From assembly GCF_014596725.1 (NCBI RefSeq), contig NZ_JACVEG010000001.1, forward strand, positions 62,001 through 126,000: a stretch of DNA of 64,000 nucleotides. Direction: 5' to 3'. Under the pieces are notes generated by a model. It made no database searches. It was not told the origin of the DNA and saw only the letters and a list, made by a program, of their open reading frames with translations. Below are positions 30,893 through 39,899 of this stretch, piece after piece. A program made the translations under genes and the position numbers. The stretch is from Vibrio sp. Y2-5 (lineage in GTDB: Bacteria; Pseudomonadota; Gammaproteobacteria; Enterobacterales; Vibrionaceae). The first letter of the stretch is position 1. Every line of letters starts with the position of its first letter.

Positions 30893-32332
30893 GTGACAGA
30901 CTTAATTAACTTAATGAACGACCTGCTTTGGGGATCGATACTGGTGTATCTCCTAGTAGGTGTCGGTATTTATTTCACATTGCGTTTAGGCTTCATCCAA
31001 TTTCGTCATTTTGGACATATGTTCAGCGTACTGAGAAATAGCCGTAAAGCGGACAATGCTGGTATTTCTTCTTTTCAAGCTCTTTGTACCAGTCTTGCAG
31101 CGCGTGTAGGTACAGGCAACATGGCCGGTGTTGCGGTTGCTTTAACCGTCGGTGGTCCTGGGGCGATTTTCTGGATGTGGATGACTGCGATGCTAGGCAT
31201 GGCGACATCATTTGCAGAAAGTACTCTTGCTCAGCTTTATAAATCACGTGATAAGGACGGCAATTACCGTGGTGGCCCAGCTTATTACATGGAGAAAGGC
31301 TTGGGTATGCGCTGGATGGGTGTACTTTTCTCAATCTTCCTTATCATTGCGTTCGGCTTGGTGTTCAACGCAGTACAAGCTAACTCAATTTCAAATGCGA
31401 TGAACAATGCATTTGGCTTTGACCCAATGATGGTCGGTGTTGGCATTGTGCTACTGACTGCCTTCGTAATTTTCGGTGGTATCCGTAAAATTGCACGTAC
31501 CGCTGAGCTTATCGTTCCGTTCATGGCTATTGCTTACCTAGCGATTGCACTTGTGGTGGTGTTCATGAACTTAGAGAAAGTACCTGCGGTGTTCTCTCTG
31601 ATCATTAAAAGTGCATTCGGTTTTGAGCAAGCGGCCGCTGGTGGTCTTGGTTATGCGATTGCACAAGCAATGATCAACGGTGTAAAACGTGGATTGTTCT
31701 CAAACGAAGCGGGTATGGGTTCTGCACCGAATGCTGCGGCTTCTGCAACGCCTTATCCTCCGCATCCTGCGTCTCAAGGTTATGTGCAAATGTTGGGTGT
31801 GTTTGTTGATACTATCGTGATTTGTTCAGCGACCATGGCGATCATCCTTGTGTCTGGTGAATATGTTCCACACGGTGAGATTACTGGTATCGAACTGACA
31901 CAACGTGCACTAAGTTCACAAGTGGGCGATTGGGGCGGCGTGTTCATTGCGATGGCAATTTTCTTCTTTGCTTTCACGTCAATCATTGCGAATTATTCGT
32001 ACGCGGAAACTAACCTGATATTTCTTGAGCACAATAACAAGAAAGGGTTAATGGTTTTTCGTCTGATTTTCTTAAGCATGGTGATGTTTGGTGCGTTAGC
32101 GACACTGCCTACCGTTTGGGCGATGGCAGACGTTTCTATGGGCTTGATGGCGATTGTTAACTTGATTGCGATTCTGCTTCTGTCTGGAACAGTCATTAAG
32201 TTGGCAAAAGACTACAACCGTCAGCTAGATGCAGGCAAAGTACCGACTTTCAATGCTAATGAGTACCCAGAACTAAAAACTCAACTTGAAGATGGCATCT
32301 GGGATCAATCTAAGTCAAATAAAGCTAACTAA
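30893..32332 (+). CDS. Sodium:alanine symporter (AGCS family)
   Basis: Inner-membrane Na+-coupled transporter for alanine, glycine or similar amino acids. 479 residues with about ten membrane helices. The AGCS signature is seen in SLAARVGTGNMAGVAVALTVGGPGAIFWMWMTAMLGM (about 65-105) and GGPAYYMEKGLG; the SNEAGMGSAPNAAASA segment near 270 is characteristic of the family. GTG start, with AGAGG 5 bases upstream. Monocistronic, with a terminator after it. Confidence 0.93.
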   Translation: MTDLINLMNDLLWGSILVYLLVGVGIYFTLRLGFIQFRHFGHMFSVLRNSRKADNAGISSFQALCTSLAARVGTGNMAGVAVALTVGGPGAIFWMWMTAMLGMATSFAESTLAQLYKSRDKDGNYRGGPAYYMEKGLGMRWMGVLFSIFLIIAFGLVFNAVQANSISNAMNNAFGFDPMMVGVGIVLLTAFVIFGGIRKIARTAELIVPFMAIAYLAIALVVVFMNLEKVPAVFSLIIKSAFGFEQAAAGGLGYAIAQAMINGVKRGLFSNEAGMGSAPNAAASATPYPPHPASQGYVQMLGVFVDTIVICSATMAIILVSGEYVPHGEITGIELTQRALSSQVGDWGGVFIAMAIFFFAFTSIIANYSYAETNLIFLEHNNKKGLMVFRLIFLSMVMFGALATLPTVWAMADVSMGLMAIVNLIAILLLSGTVIKLAKDYNRQLDAGKVPTFNANEYPELKTQLEDGIWDQSKSNKAN

Positions 32333-32367
32333 GTACACTAATAGATAGTACCGATGTTATAGATTGG

Positions 32368-32399
32368 AAAAGCCATGCAGACACTGCATGGCTTTTTTT
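32368..32399 (+). terminator. Terminator of the alanine symporter gene
   Basis: AAAAGCCATGCAG / CTGCATGGC with a 3-nt loop, followed by seven or eight T. Confidence 0.94.
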
Positions 32400-32458
32400 G
32401 TAAGCTATCGTTCAAAAGCAATAAAAGCCAGCTCAACAGAATTTATAAAGGAAACCTT

Positions 32459-33232
32459 ATGCTCATAGTGGTCTCTCCAGCAAAAACATTGGATTATGAA
32501 TCTCCATTGCCAACAACGCGCTTTACTCAGCCAGAGTTGACTTCTCACTCAGCGGAATTAATTAAAGTGTGCCGCACATTGACACCGCAAGATATTGCCG
32601 ACTTAATGAAAGTGAGCGACAAAATTGCTGGATTGAACGTGGCACGCTTTGAGCAATGGACTGAAACCTTCACACCTGATAATTCTCGCCCAGCGATTTT
32701 TGCTTTCAAAGGTGATGTCTATACTGGTCTTGAAGCAGAAACCTTATCTGAAGCTGATTTAGACTATGCGCAGACTCATCTGCGTATGCTGTCTGGTTTA
32801 TACGGATTGTTGAAGCCTCTCGATCTTATGCAGCCTTACCGTCTTGAAATGGGTACTAAGCTGGGTAATGAGCGTGGCAGCAATCTCTATCAATTCTGGG
32901 GCAATATCATTACTGAAAAGCTAAATGACGCGATTAAGACACAGGAAGACAACGTGCTGGTCAATCTGGCTTCTAATGAATACTTCAAAGCCGTTAAACC
33001 GAAAGCTTTAGATGCCCAAGTGATCACGCCTGTGTTTAAAGACTGCAAAAATGGTCAATACAAAGTCATCAGCTTCTTTGCGAAAAAAGCCCGGGGTATG
33101 ATGGCGCGCTATATTATTGAAAACCGTATTGAGTCGGTAAAGCAGTTAGAATCTTTTGATACTGCTGGCTACTACTACTGTGCTGCTGAATCGACAGCAA
33201 CAGAGCTTGTCTTCAAACGAGAAGAACAATAA
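32459..33232 (+). CDS. yaaA: Peroxide stress protein YaaA
   Basis: UPF0246/DUF328 protein, 257 residues, E. coli length. In E. coli YaaA lowers free iron and limits oxidative DNA damage under H2O2, and the fold binds DNA. Family segments: [68 protein letters not shown] and [16 protein letters not shown] 6 bases before the ATG fixes the start; the longer ORF upstream passes through the terminator. The small DUF5363 gene follows by 19 bp. Confidence 0.95.
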   Translation: MLIVVSPAKTLDYESPLPTTRFTQPELTSHSAELIKVCRTLTPQDIADLMKVSDKIAGLNVARFEQWTETFTPDNSRPAIFAFKGDVYTGLEAETLSEADLDYAQTHLRMLSGLYGLLKPLDLMQPYRLEMGTKLGNERGSNLYQFWGNIITEKLNDAIKTQEDNVLVNLASNEYFKAVKPKALDAQVITPVFKDCKNGQYKVISFFAKKARGMMARYIIENRIESVKQLESFDTAGYYYCAAESTATELVFKREEQ

Positions 33233-33251
33233 GTCTTTAGATGGGGTTGTT

Positions 33252-33407
33252 ATGCTAACTTGGTTTAAAAAATGGCTGGCACGCTATGATGACTGGTGCC
33301 AAAACATGGGGCTAACACCAGATCAAAAACGTTGTTGCGTCCCTTATCGTAAAGATCCGATTCATGATAAAACCCCAACTCATGACAAAGACAGCGACAA
33401 GGCATAA
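33252..33407 (+). CDS. DUF5363-family miniprotein
   Basis: 51 residues. LTWFKKWLARYDDWCQNMGLTPDQKRCCVPYRKDP is the DUF5363 pattern: one amphipathic N-terminal helix, then Cys-rich basic stretch. The ATG has GGGG about 5-6 bases upstream. It overlaps the start of the TatD-type gene by 26 nt in another frame. Function unknown; possibly membrane-surface associated from the amphipathic helix. Confidence 0.75.
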   Translation: MLTWFKKWLARYDDWCQNMGLTPDQKRCCVPYRKDPIHDKTPTHDKDSDKA

Positions 33408-34185
33408 GCTGCGGCTATTTGATACTCATTGCCACTTTGATTTTGATGAGTTTGCCGCGTCGTTTTCCGAACAAATGTCAGCCGCAACGCAAGCTCATGT
33501 AGAGAAAATCATTATTCCATCTGTTGGCCTTTCTAATTGGTTGCGAGTGAAAAACCTCGCCACACAATATCCAGTAACCCTTCGATACGCTCTGGGCTTC
33601 CATCCTTATTTTCTTGAACATTTTTCCGATGAACAGTTGCAGCTGTTAGAAGATGAATTATCGCAGCGAGAGAGTGCTTGTGTTGCCGTTGGTGAATGCG
33701 GATTAGATGCTATGGTTGCGGTTGATGCCTCGCTTCAAGAGCGAGTTTTCATCGCTCAACTCGCTATGGCGCAACATGCTCATCTTCCGCTCATCCTGCA
33801 CAGCCGAAAAACGCATAACCGATTGCTGCAACTAATTAAGCAACATCGCTTTACTCAAGGTGGTGTGTTACATGCTTTTTCCGGCAGTGAACAACAAGCC
33901 AGACAGTTTATCGATCTTGGCTTTAAAATCGGTGTAGGCGGAGTGATTACTTACCCACGAGCCAATAAAACTCGACAAGCGATCAGCCAATTACCGATAG
34001 AGTCTCTGGTTTTAGAAACCGACGCACCGGACATGCCGCTATTTGGCAGGCAAGGCGAGGCCAATCATCCTAAGTATTTAATTCATGTCTTAGAAGAGCT
34101 GGCGGTGCTGAGAGACACCAATAAAGAAAAACTGGCATCACAGCTTTGGGCAAACAGTATTGAGCTGTTTCGGATTGATGAATAG
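33382..34185 (+). CDS. yjjV: TatD-family metal-dependent hydrolase (YjjV type)
   Basis: 267 residues, an amidohydrolase-like TIM barrel with nuclease-type metal ligands: FDTHCHFDFDEF (HxH), GECGLDA (Glu), LILHSRKTH (His), HAFSGS (His) and ETDAPDMPL (Asp). Closest in pattern to E. coli YjjV (KIGVGGVITYPRANKTR, ETDAPDMPLFGRQG). The ATG at 33382 is chosen because the conserved domain starts soon after; an ATG at 33364 is possible, and neither has a good ribosome binding site. Translation may be coupled to the overlapping DUF5363 gene. Confidence 0.88.
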   Translation: MTKTATRHKLRLFDTHCHFDFDEFAASFSEQMSAATQAHVEKIIIPSVGLSNWLRVKNLATQYPVTLRYALGFHPYFLEHFSDEQLQLLEDELSQRESACVAVGECGLDAMVAVDASLQERVFIAQLAMAQHAHLPLILHSRKTHNRLLQLIKQHRFTQGGVLHAFSGSEQQARQFIDLGFKIGVGGVITYPRANKTRQAISQLPIESLVLETDAPDMPLFGRQGEANHPKYLIHVLEELAVLRDTNKEKLASQLWANSIELFRIDE

Positions 34186-34188
34186 CAA

Positions 34189-34213
34189 AAAGGGAGCGAA
34201 TATCGCTCCCTTT
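34189..34213. terminator. Bidirectional terminator between yjjV and the nucleoside permease
   Basis: Perfect 10-bp stem AAAGGGAGCG / CGCTCCCTTT with a 5-nt loop between two convergent genes. Confidence 0.9.
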
Positions 34214-34250
34214 GTCTTTGGTAAAGAGTTTTAGGTAAAAGATTAAATCT

Positions 34251-35216
34251 TTATTCGCGCTCTTTGGTGTACGGAACACCAATTGCTTTTGGCGCGACCG
34301 CTTTACCAATAAATCCTGCAAGTAGAAATACCGTCAAGACATATGGCAATGCTTCAATGGCTTGAACCGGAATAGGGAAGTCACCAACACTCACACCTTG
34401 CAGGCGAATCGCCAGCGCATCAAGGAAGCCAAACAGCAAACAAGCAGCCATGGCTGTCACAGGGCGCCACTTACCAAAGATCAGAGCCGCCAATGCCATA
34501 TAGCCTTTACCTGCGCTCATGTTAGGAATGAACTGCGCAGTTTGACCTACAGAGAGGTATACGCCAGCCAAACCTACCAATAAGCCACAGATCACCATTG
34601 CACTATAACGCATTCCAGTAACCGAAATACCGGCTGTATCCACTGCCGCCGGAGAATCACCTACCGCTCTTAAGCGTAAGCCGAAGCGAGTTTTGAACAA
34701 TACGTACCAAGACAAAGGTACTGCCGCTAAAGCCACATACTCAATAATCGAGTGACCACTGATGAGCTCAGAGTAAAGTAGTCCAATAACAGGAACGTCT
34801 TGCAAGGCATCTGCGCCCGGTAATGTGATTGGTGCAAAACGAGCATCGCCGGATAGTGCGGGTGTTTGACCGCCTTGATTGAACCAGTAACGTCCAAGAG
34901 TTACGGTTAAACCGGTTGCCAGAATATTGATTGCCATACCGCTGACCACTTGATCACCACGGTGAGTGATCGAAGCAAAGCCGTGAAGTAAGGCAAGCAG
35001 AATAGACACCAGAACACCAGCACAAACACCCAGCCAAGCTGAGCCCGTGATATATGCAGTAGCAGCACCCGCGAAAGCTGCTGCCAAAAGTTTACCTTCC
35101 AATGCAATGTTTACTACACCTGAACGTTCACTAAACATGCCTGCTAAAGCAGCTAGAATAAGCGGGGTGGCAACACGAATTGTGGCATCAGCCATTAAAA
35201 TGATGGTTTCAAACAT
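34251..35216 (-). CDS. Nucleoside ABC transporter permease 2 (YufQ/NupQ type)
   Basis: 321 residues, about eight to ten membrane helices, of the branched-chain-amino-acid-type permease fold. SERSGVVNIALEGKLL (about 29-44) is typical of the YufQ/NupQ permeases, in which this segment follows the first helix. Second permease of the importer; it begins 2 nt after the other permease's stop. Last gene of the operon. Substrate assignment to nucleosides rests on the BMP-type binding protein and on nupC/deo next door. Confidence 0.88.
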   Translation of the reverse strand: MFETIILMADATIRVATPLILAALAGMFSERSGVVNIALEGKLLAAAFAGAATAYITGSAWLGVCAGVLVSILLALLHGFASITHRGDQVVSGMAINILATGLTVTLGRYWFNQGGQTPALSGDARFAPITLPGADALQDVPVIGLLYSELISGHSIIEYVALAAVPLSWYVLFKTRFGLRLRAVGDSPAAVDTAGISVTGMRYSAMVICGLLVGLAGVYLSVGQTAQFIPNMSAGKGYMALAALIFGKWRPVTAMAACLLFGFLDALAIRLQGVSVGDFPIPVQAIEALPYVLTVFLLAGFIGKAVAPKAIGVPYTKERE

Positions 35217-35218
35217 GA

Positions 35219-36331
35219 TTACGCAACTCCATGTTCTTGTTTGCCAAATAAGCGCAGATAAATGCGTTCAATTGAAGGTTTGAACATGTACTCAAGCGCA
35301 CCAGAGAAGAGAATGACCAGACCTTGTAGTACAACGACGATGTTACGGTCAACACCATAATCGAAGCTCAGCTCAGCACCACCTTGATAGAGGAAGCCAA
35401 ACAGTAAACTTGCTAGGACAACACCCACAGGGTGGTTTCGACCCATTAGAGCAACAGCAATACCCGTAAAGCCAAACCCTTCTACAAAGTTCAGTTTGAT
35501 CTGATGAAGCTCACCTTGCAGCACGTTAATGCCAAAGAAGCCGGCCAACATACCAGAGAGCATCATTGTGATGACTACGATTTTTAGATAGTTAATACCT
35601 GCATAAGATGCAGCTGACGCGTTAGCACCAATAGAGCGAATCTCATATCCCCAGCGAGAATGCCAAATAAATAACCACACAAACACACAGCACAATAGCG
35701 CAAAAATGAAACTGATGTTGAGTGGGCTTGGCGCAACGTTGATACCAAATACTGCAAACAGCTCGTGTATTTTTGGTAGCCAGCTACCTTGTGCAAACAC
35801 GCGGCTTTCTGTTGCCATTGTGGTTTCTGGTTTAAGGATGTCGACCAGAAGGTATGCCATTAGCGAAGCGGCAATGAAGTTAAACATGATCGTTGTAATA
35901 ACGATATGAGACCCCCGCTTTGCCTGTAAGTAAGCAGGAATAAACGCCCAAGCCGCACCAAAAGCGCCGCCTGCGATAACCGCTACAGGAAATACGACAT
36001 ACCAAGGAGCGTATTCGCCTAGGGTTAAACAGATGATCCCTACACCCAGACCACCAATATATGCCTGACCTTCCACACCGATGTTGAACAGCCCCGCGTG
36101 ATAAGCCACAGCAACCGCTAAACCCGTAAAGATAAAGCCAGTTGTGTAGTAAAGGGTGTAACCGAACCCTTCAGCGTAACCGAACGCCCCTGTCCACATG
36201 ACTTTAATGGCATCCAAGGGGTTAATATCAATATAAATAAACAACAATGCTGAAACTAAAAACGCGACTAACACGTTAATCGCAGGTAACAGCGCAATGG
36301 TTACCCAAGCGGGCACTTTTGCCTGACTCAT
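35219..36331 (-). CDS. Nucleoside ABC transporter permease 1 (YufP/NupP type)
   Basis: 370 residues with an N-terminal helix and about nine more membrane helices. GLFNIGVEGQAYIGGLG (about 80-96) is the permease loop equivalent to the one in the partner gene, and NLPRG-like KRGSHIVITTIMFNFIA follows. Its ATG overlaps the stop of the ATPase gene by 4 nt, so both are translated from one message. It forms the heterodimeric channel with the product of the next gene. Confidence 0.88.
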   Translation of the reverse strand: MSQAKVPAWVTIALLPAINVLVAFLVSALLFIYIDINPLDAIKVMWTGAFGYAEGFGYTLYYTTGFIFTGLAVAVAYHAGLFNIGVEGQAYIGGLGVGIICLTLGEYAPWYVVFPVAVIAGGAFGAAWAFIPAYLQAKRGSHIVITTIMFNFIAASLMAYLLVDILKPETTMATESRVFAQGSWLPKIHELFAVFGINVAPSPLNISFIFALLCCVFVWLFIWHSRWGYEIRSIGANASAASYAGINYLKIVVITMMLSGMLAGFFGINVLQGELHQIKLNFVEGFGFTGIAVALMGRNHPVGVVLASLLFGFLYQGGAELSFDYGVDRNIVVVLQGLVILFSGALEYMFKPSIERIYLRLFGKQEHGVA

Positions 36332-37896
36332 GCCGTCTCTCCTTGGGCAATACTCTCTTTTATATGGTCTGGAATGATGTTCGCCATCATAAGACCTAAT
36401 GTTTTCTCATCGGCCTGATGAGCTTGCAGTTCACCGACAATAGCGCCATCGAACACAACCAAAATACGGTCAGCGAGGCTGAGGATTTCATCCAGTTCAA
36501 CTGAGACTAATAGTACGGCTTTACCAGCATCTCGGCTGGCAATGATTTGCTGGTGGATATACTCAATTGCACCGATGTCCACACCTCGTGTAGGTTGGCC
36601 AATTAGAAGAACGTCTGGGTTCTCTTCCATTTCACGAGCAATCACCAGTTTTTGCTGGTTACCACCCGAAAAATTTGCCGTTTTTAGATGGATGTCATTC
36701 GGGCGAACATCCCATTTATCCATACTCTCTTGGCAAATCTTCGAAATAGCGGCTTTGTCTTGCAGTAAGCCTTTGTTGTATTTTGGCAGATTGTGATAAC
36801 CCAAGATGTAAGCTTCTTGAGCTTCAAATTTGTTGATCAAGCCTTGTTTGTGGCGATCTTCAGGAATATGACCCACACCCATTGCTCTTACTTGTTGAGG
36901 ATCTGCGGGCTTGTCTACAGAAATCGTGTGTCCATTCAGTTCAAAGCTTCCTGACGTGGGTTTTAAGATGCCAGACAAAAGAGACAGAATCTCTGATTGA
37001 CCATTGCCGGATACACCAGCAATACCGACTAGTTCTCCAGCACGAACTGAAAAACTGATGTCTTTAACTCGTTTTACGCCGCTGTGATCAACGTAGCCTA
37101 GCTTGTTTACCTTAAGCAGCTCTTTCGCTGGTTTAGCTTCTGACTTGTCGACTTTTAAGCGAACTTTACGTCCCACCATCAGCTCTGCAAGCTCTTCGCG
37201 ATTGGTTTCTGACGTTTTTACATCGGCAACCATCTGACCCTGACGCATAACCGAAATGTTGTCGGTAATAGCCAGTACTTCACGTAACTTGTGGGTAATG
37301 ATGATGACGGTTGTTCCTTGGCTACGTAGCTTGTCCAGAATCGCAAATAGGTGATCCGCTTCTTGAGGGGTTAATACACCCGTTGGTTCATCAAGAATAA
37401 GTAGCTTTGCATCGCGGTAAAGGGCTTTAAGAATTTCGACTCGCTGTTGTAAGCCAACAGGTAGGTCTCCGACCAACTTATCGAGTGGAACATCTAAACC
37501 GTAGTCTTTTTCAATTTGGACCAGTTTCTTTCTCGCTGCTTTTAAGCTGTCATCTAATTTCCAGCCAGATTCAGCACCGAGAACAACGTTTTCAAGAACT
37601 GTGAAGGTATCAACCAACATAAAGTGTTGGTGAACCATACCTATCCCTGCTGCAATAGCTTCTTGAGAGTTATTAGGGGTATATGGTTTACCATCAACGA
37701 ACATCTCACCTGAGTTTGGTGTATAAAAACCGTAAATGATGCTCATCAAGGTGGATTTACCAGCGCCATTTTCACCGATAATGCCGTGAATGGTACCTGC
37801 TGGAACTTTTAAATCGATAGCTTTATTCGCGTGAACGGCACCAAAGCGTTTATCGATTTTTTTAAGTTCGATGGCATAGTTTTGAGATTGCGTCAC
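36328..37896 (-). CDS. Nucleoside ABC transporter ATP-binding protein (double cassette)
   Basis: 522 residues, two fused ABC domains. The first has Walker A GENGAGKST (about 40) and Walker B LLILDEPTGVL; its signature is degenerate (LPVGLQQRVEILKAL). The second has Walker-A-like GVSGNGQSE and signature FSGGNQQKLVIAREM, with Walker B LLIGQPTRGVD in which the usual Glu is Gln, as in RbsA/YufO-type proteins. Energises nucleoside import with the two permeases. Separated from the binding-protein gene by a 160-bp gap with a hairpin. Confidence 0.92.
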   Translation of the reverse strand: MTQSQNYAIELKKIDKRFGAVHANKAIDLKVPAGTIHGIIGENGAGKSTLMSIIYGFYTPNSGEMFVDGKPYTPNNSQEAIAAGIGMVHQHFMLVDTFTVLENVVLGAESGWKLDDSLKAARKKLVQIEKDYGLDVPLDKLVGDLPVGLQQRVEILKALYRDAKLLILDEPTGVLTPQEADHLFAILDKLRSQGTTVIIITHKLREVLAITDNISVMRQGQMVADVKTSETNREELAELMVGRKVRLKVDKSEAKPAKELLKVNKLGYVDHSGVKRVKDISFSVRAGELVGIAGVSGNGQSEILSLLSGILKPTSGSFELNGHTISVDKPADPQQVRAMGVGHIPEDRHKQGLINKFEAQEAYILGYHNLPKYNKGLLQDKAAISKICQESMDKWDVRPNDIHLKTANFSGGNQQKLVIAREMEENPDVLLIGQPTRGVDIGAIEYIHQQIIASRDAGKAVLLVSVELDEILSLADRILVVFDGAIVGELQAHQADEKTLGLMMANIIPDHIKESIAQGETA

Positions 37897-37980
37897 GTAA
37901 AAACTTCCTGAACTAATGAGGTCAACGACCCTAAGGCCATATTCAAATGGATGCGCTTAAACGAGCAGCCAAATAAATCA

Positions 37981-38006
37981 TACGCCGCTGAGCAAGCAGC
38001 GGCGTA
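37981..38006 (-). terminator. Intra-operon hairpin between binding-protein and ATPase genes
   Basis: Perfect 10-bp stem TACGCCGCTG / CAGCGGCGTA with a 6-nt loop. On the minus strand only a broken T-rich tail follows (TGATTTATTT), so it may be a partial terminator or 3'-end stabiliser that raises binding-protein levels over the membrane parts. Confidence 0.65.
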
Positions 38007-38056
38007 TAACATTTCCAAACGGAACGTATTGTTTTAACTAAGTATTGAGAACTAAA

Positions 38057-39052
38057 TTAGTACTCACACTTGTTGTTAGACATATAATCGTGAATCTTGA
38101 TTTTGCCTGCGATGATGTCTGCTTTTAGAGTATCCATATAAGCTTTCATTTCGTCAGTGATCAGAGACTTGTTGTTGTCATCGTATGCCCAGTCAACCGC
38201 ATTCTCTTTTAGACCCAGAGCTTTGATACCTGGTTTCCAAGTACCGTTCATCTCTTCTTTCCAAGACTCAACTGAAGCTGCACCTACCAGTTTAACCATT
38301 GACGTTAGCATGGTGCCTGGTTGCAGGTGGTTTTGGTTTGAGTCAACACCGATCGCTAGTTTGCCTGCATCTTTTGCTGCTTGGTAAACACCTAGACCAG
38401 TACCGCCAGCTGCCGCGTAAACAACGTCAACACCTTTAGAGAATTGAGATTTTGCAAGCTCAGAACCTTTTGCTGGGTCAGCAAATGCTGCTGGAGTTGA
38501 GCCTGTCATGTTTTGTAGAACAGTGATGCTTGGGTTGGTGTATTTAGCGCCTTGCTCATAACCACATTGGAATTTACGGATAAGAGGAATATCCATACCA
38601 CCAATGAAGCCAACTACGCCTGATTTAGACGCCTTCGCAGCAAGTGCACCCACTAGGAATGAACCTTCGTGTTCTTTAAATACGATTGATTGTACGTTTG
38701 GCTTATCAACAACTGAGTCAAGAATTGTGAAATGAATGTCTGGGAATTCAGTTGCCACTTTTTCTACAGCTGATGCCATATTAAAGCCTACAGCAACAAT
38801 AGGGCTATAACCGCGGCTTGCTAAGCGACGAAGGCCTTGTTCACGCTGAGCTTCATTCTGAGGTTCAAATTCGCGAACTTTAGTACCTTCAGCTGCCATC
38901 ACTTTTACACCATTTTGATAGACCGCTTCGTTGAACGATTTATCGAATTTACCCGCTGTATCATAAATTACGGCTGGTTTTGCTTCTGCGAAAACGTGAA
39001 ATGACGAAACCGCTAAAGCAAGTGCTGAGATTTTTATAATAGATTTTTTCAC
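38057..39052 (-). CDS. BMP/PnrA-family nucleoside-binding protein
   Basis: Periplasmic binding protein, 331 residues. Sec signal peptide about 1-22 (cleavage after FHVFA), no lipobox, so it is soluble in the periplasm. Family segments: KPAVIYDTAGKFDKSFNEAVYQG-type N-terminus, VGFNMASAVEKVA, FKEHEGSFLVGALAA, GFIGGMDIPLIRKF, YAAAGGTGLGVYQAA and IGVDSNQNHL. PnrA-type proteins bind purine and pyrimidine nucleosides. GTG start, with AGG 9 bases upstream; an ATG nine codons earlier lacks the site. First gene of the importer operon, divergent from nupC. Confidence 0.9.
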   Translation of the reverse strand: MKKSIIKISALALAVSSFHVFAEAKPAVIYDTAGKFDKSFNEAVYQNGVKVMAAEGTKVREFEPQNEAQREQGLRRLASRGYSPIVAVGFNMASAVEKVATEFPDIHFTILDSVVDKPNVQSIVFKEHEGSFLVGALAAKASKSGVVGFIGGMDIPLIRKFQCGYEQGAKYTNPSITVLQNMTGSTPAAFADPAKGSELAKSQFSKGVDVVYAAAGGTGLGVYQAAKDAGKLAIGVDSNQNHLQPGTMLTSMVKLVGAASVESWKEEMNGTWKPGIKALGLKENAVDWAYDDNNKSLITDEMKAYMDTLKADIIAGKIKIHDYMSNNKCEY

Positions 39053-39327
39053 TGTTATATACCTATGTTGCAATACCACTGTACTAGACGAGAGACTGCG
39101 GACTTTTTAACAAAAGTCCAACAAACCCAAAAACAAAATATCAATAGTTTGAATTAATTATTGGTGAGCGAATTTGATCGTGTATAAGTTTATCGTTTGC
39201 GCTGCAAAAAAAAGTCGAATACCTCACACCAAATCACATTTTTTTGTAAAGGAATAAACTAATTAGCCATAAATGTATGTTTATTTGTTAATTCCTAGCG
39301 TTTACAAGAAATTAGACTCACCAAAAT

Positions 39328-39343
39328 TGTGATTCTCATCACC
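39328..39343. promoter_or_regulatory. CRP-like site
   Basis: TGTGATTCTCATCACC matches TGTGA-N6-TCACA at nine of ten positions. It is 276 bp from the binding-protein start and 557 bp from nupC, so it probably serves the importer operon. Confidence 0.55.
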
Positions 39344-39647
39344 AAAATAGTGCAAGATGACGATGTGGTTACTTTATTAAACGCTGTTTTGCTAGCGTTC
39401 AGTTCACTAAGCAAATGGTAAGCCAACTTATTGGTTATATGTAAGGATGAATCTATTTCTAATTAGCACGCTATTAAATGTGCTATTGAATACAAGTTTG
39501 TAGTGCGGTTGACTGAAAAATGTAACATTCGAGCGTGATGGAGCGCTCATGTTTTAACTTGATATAAAATCAATGTTTGTCGCTGAATTGGGTATTAAAT
39601 GTCGAGAAGTTGAGCTTAAAAGTTGAAAACTTGACATCTTCTTTTGT

Positions 39648-39663
39648 GAGCAAACGGTTGCAG
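39648..39663. promoter_or_regulatory. PurR/CytR (LacI-family)-type operator upstream of nupC
   Basis: GAGCAAACGGTTGCAG resembles the PurR consensus ACGCAAACGTTTGCGT, with the GCAA-aCG-gTTGC core typical of LacI-family operators. About 170 bp upstream of the nupC -10. Confidence 0.5.
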
Positions 39664-39899
39664 CGCTTTTTAGGGGCTGGGCTACAATTTGTTGGTTATA
39701 TGTTTCGAATAAGGTCAAATTACCGCAGTTTTGGGCTTTTAATGTGACTTGCTTCTTGTTTTTGAATGTAATGTTTAATCATTACCTAAAAATGCGTGAT
39801 GCATATATTACTTTTTGTTGTGAGAGATGCGTATAATCGCACCCCGAAAACAACCCAATGTTTAACACGCCAAATTAAACTATAAGGAAGCCATAAACT

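Larger units (their letters stand above)
39053..39899. promoter_or_regulatory. Shared control region of nucleoside importer and nupC
   Basis: An 847-bp divergent spacer. It contains GGACTTTT/AAAAGTCC (39100-39119), a perfect hairpin in the importer leader; a CRP-like site and a PurR/LacI-type site listed separately; and TATAAT at 39832-39837, the probable nupC -10, with a poor -35 that suggests activation. No ORF of interest. Confidence 0.6.

Noticed and set aside
39559..39573. TTGAT / ATCAA pair upstream of nupC
   Set aside because: Spacing is five bases, not four, so it does not fit an FNR box.
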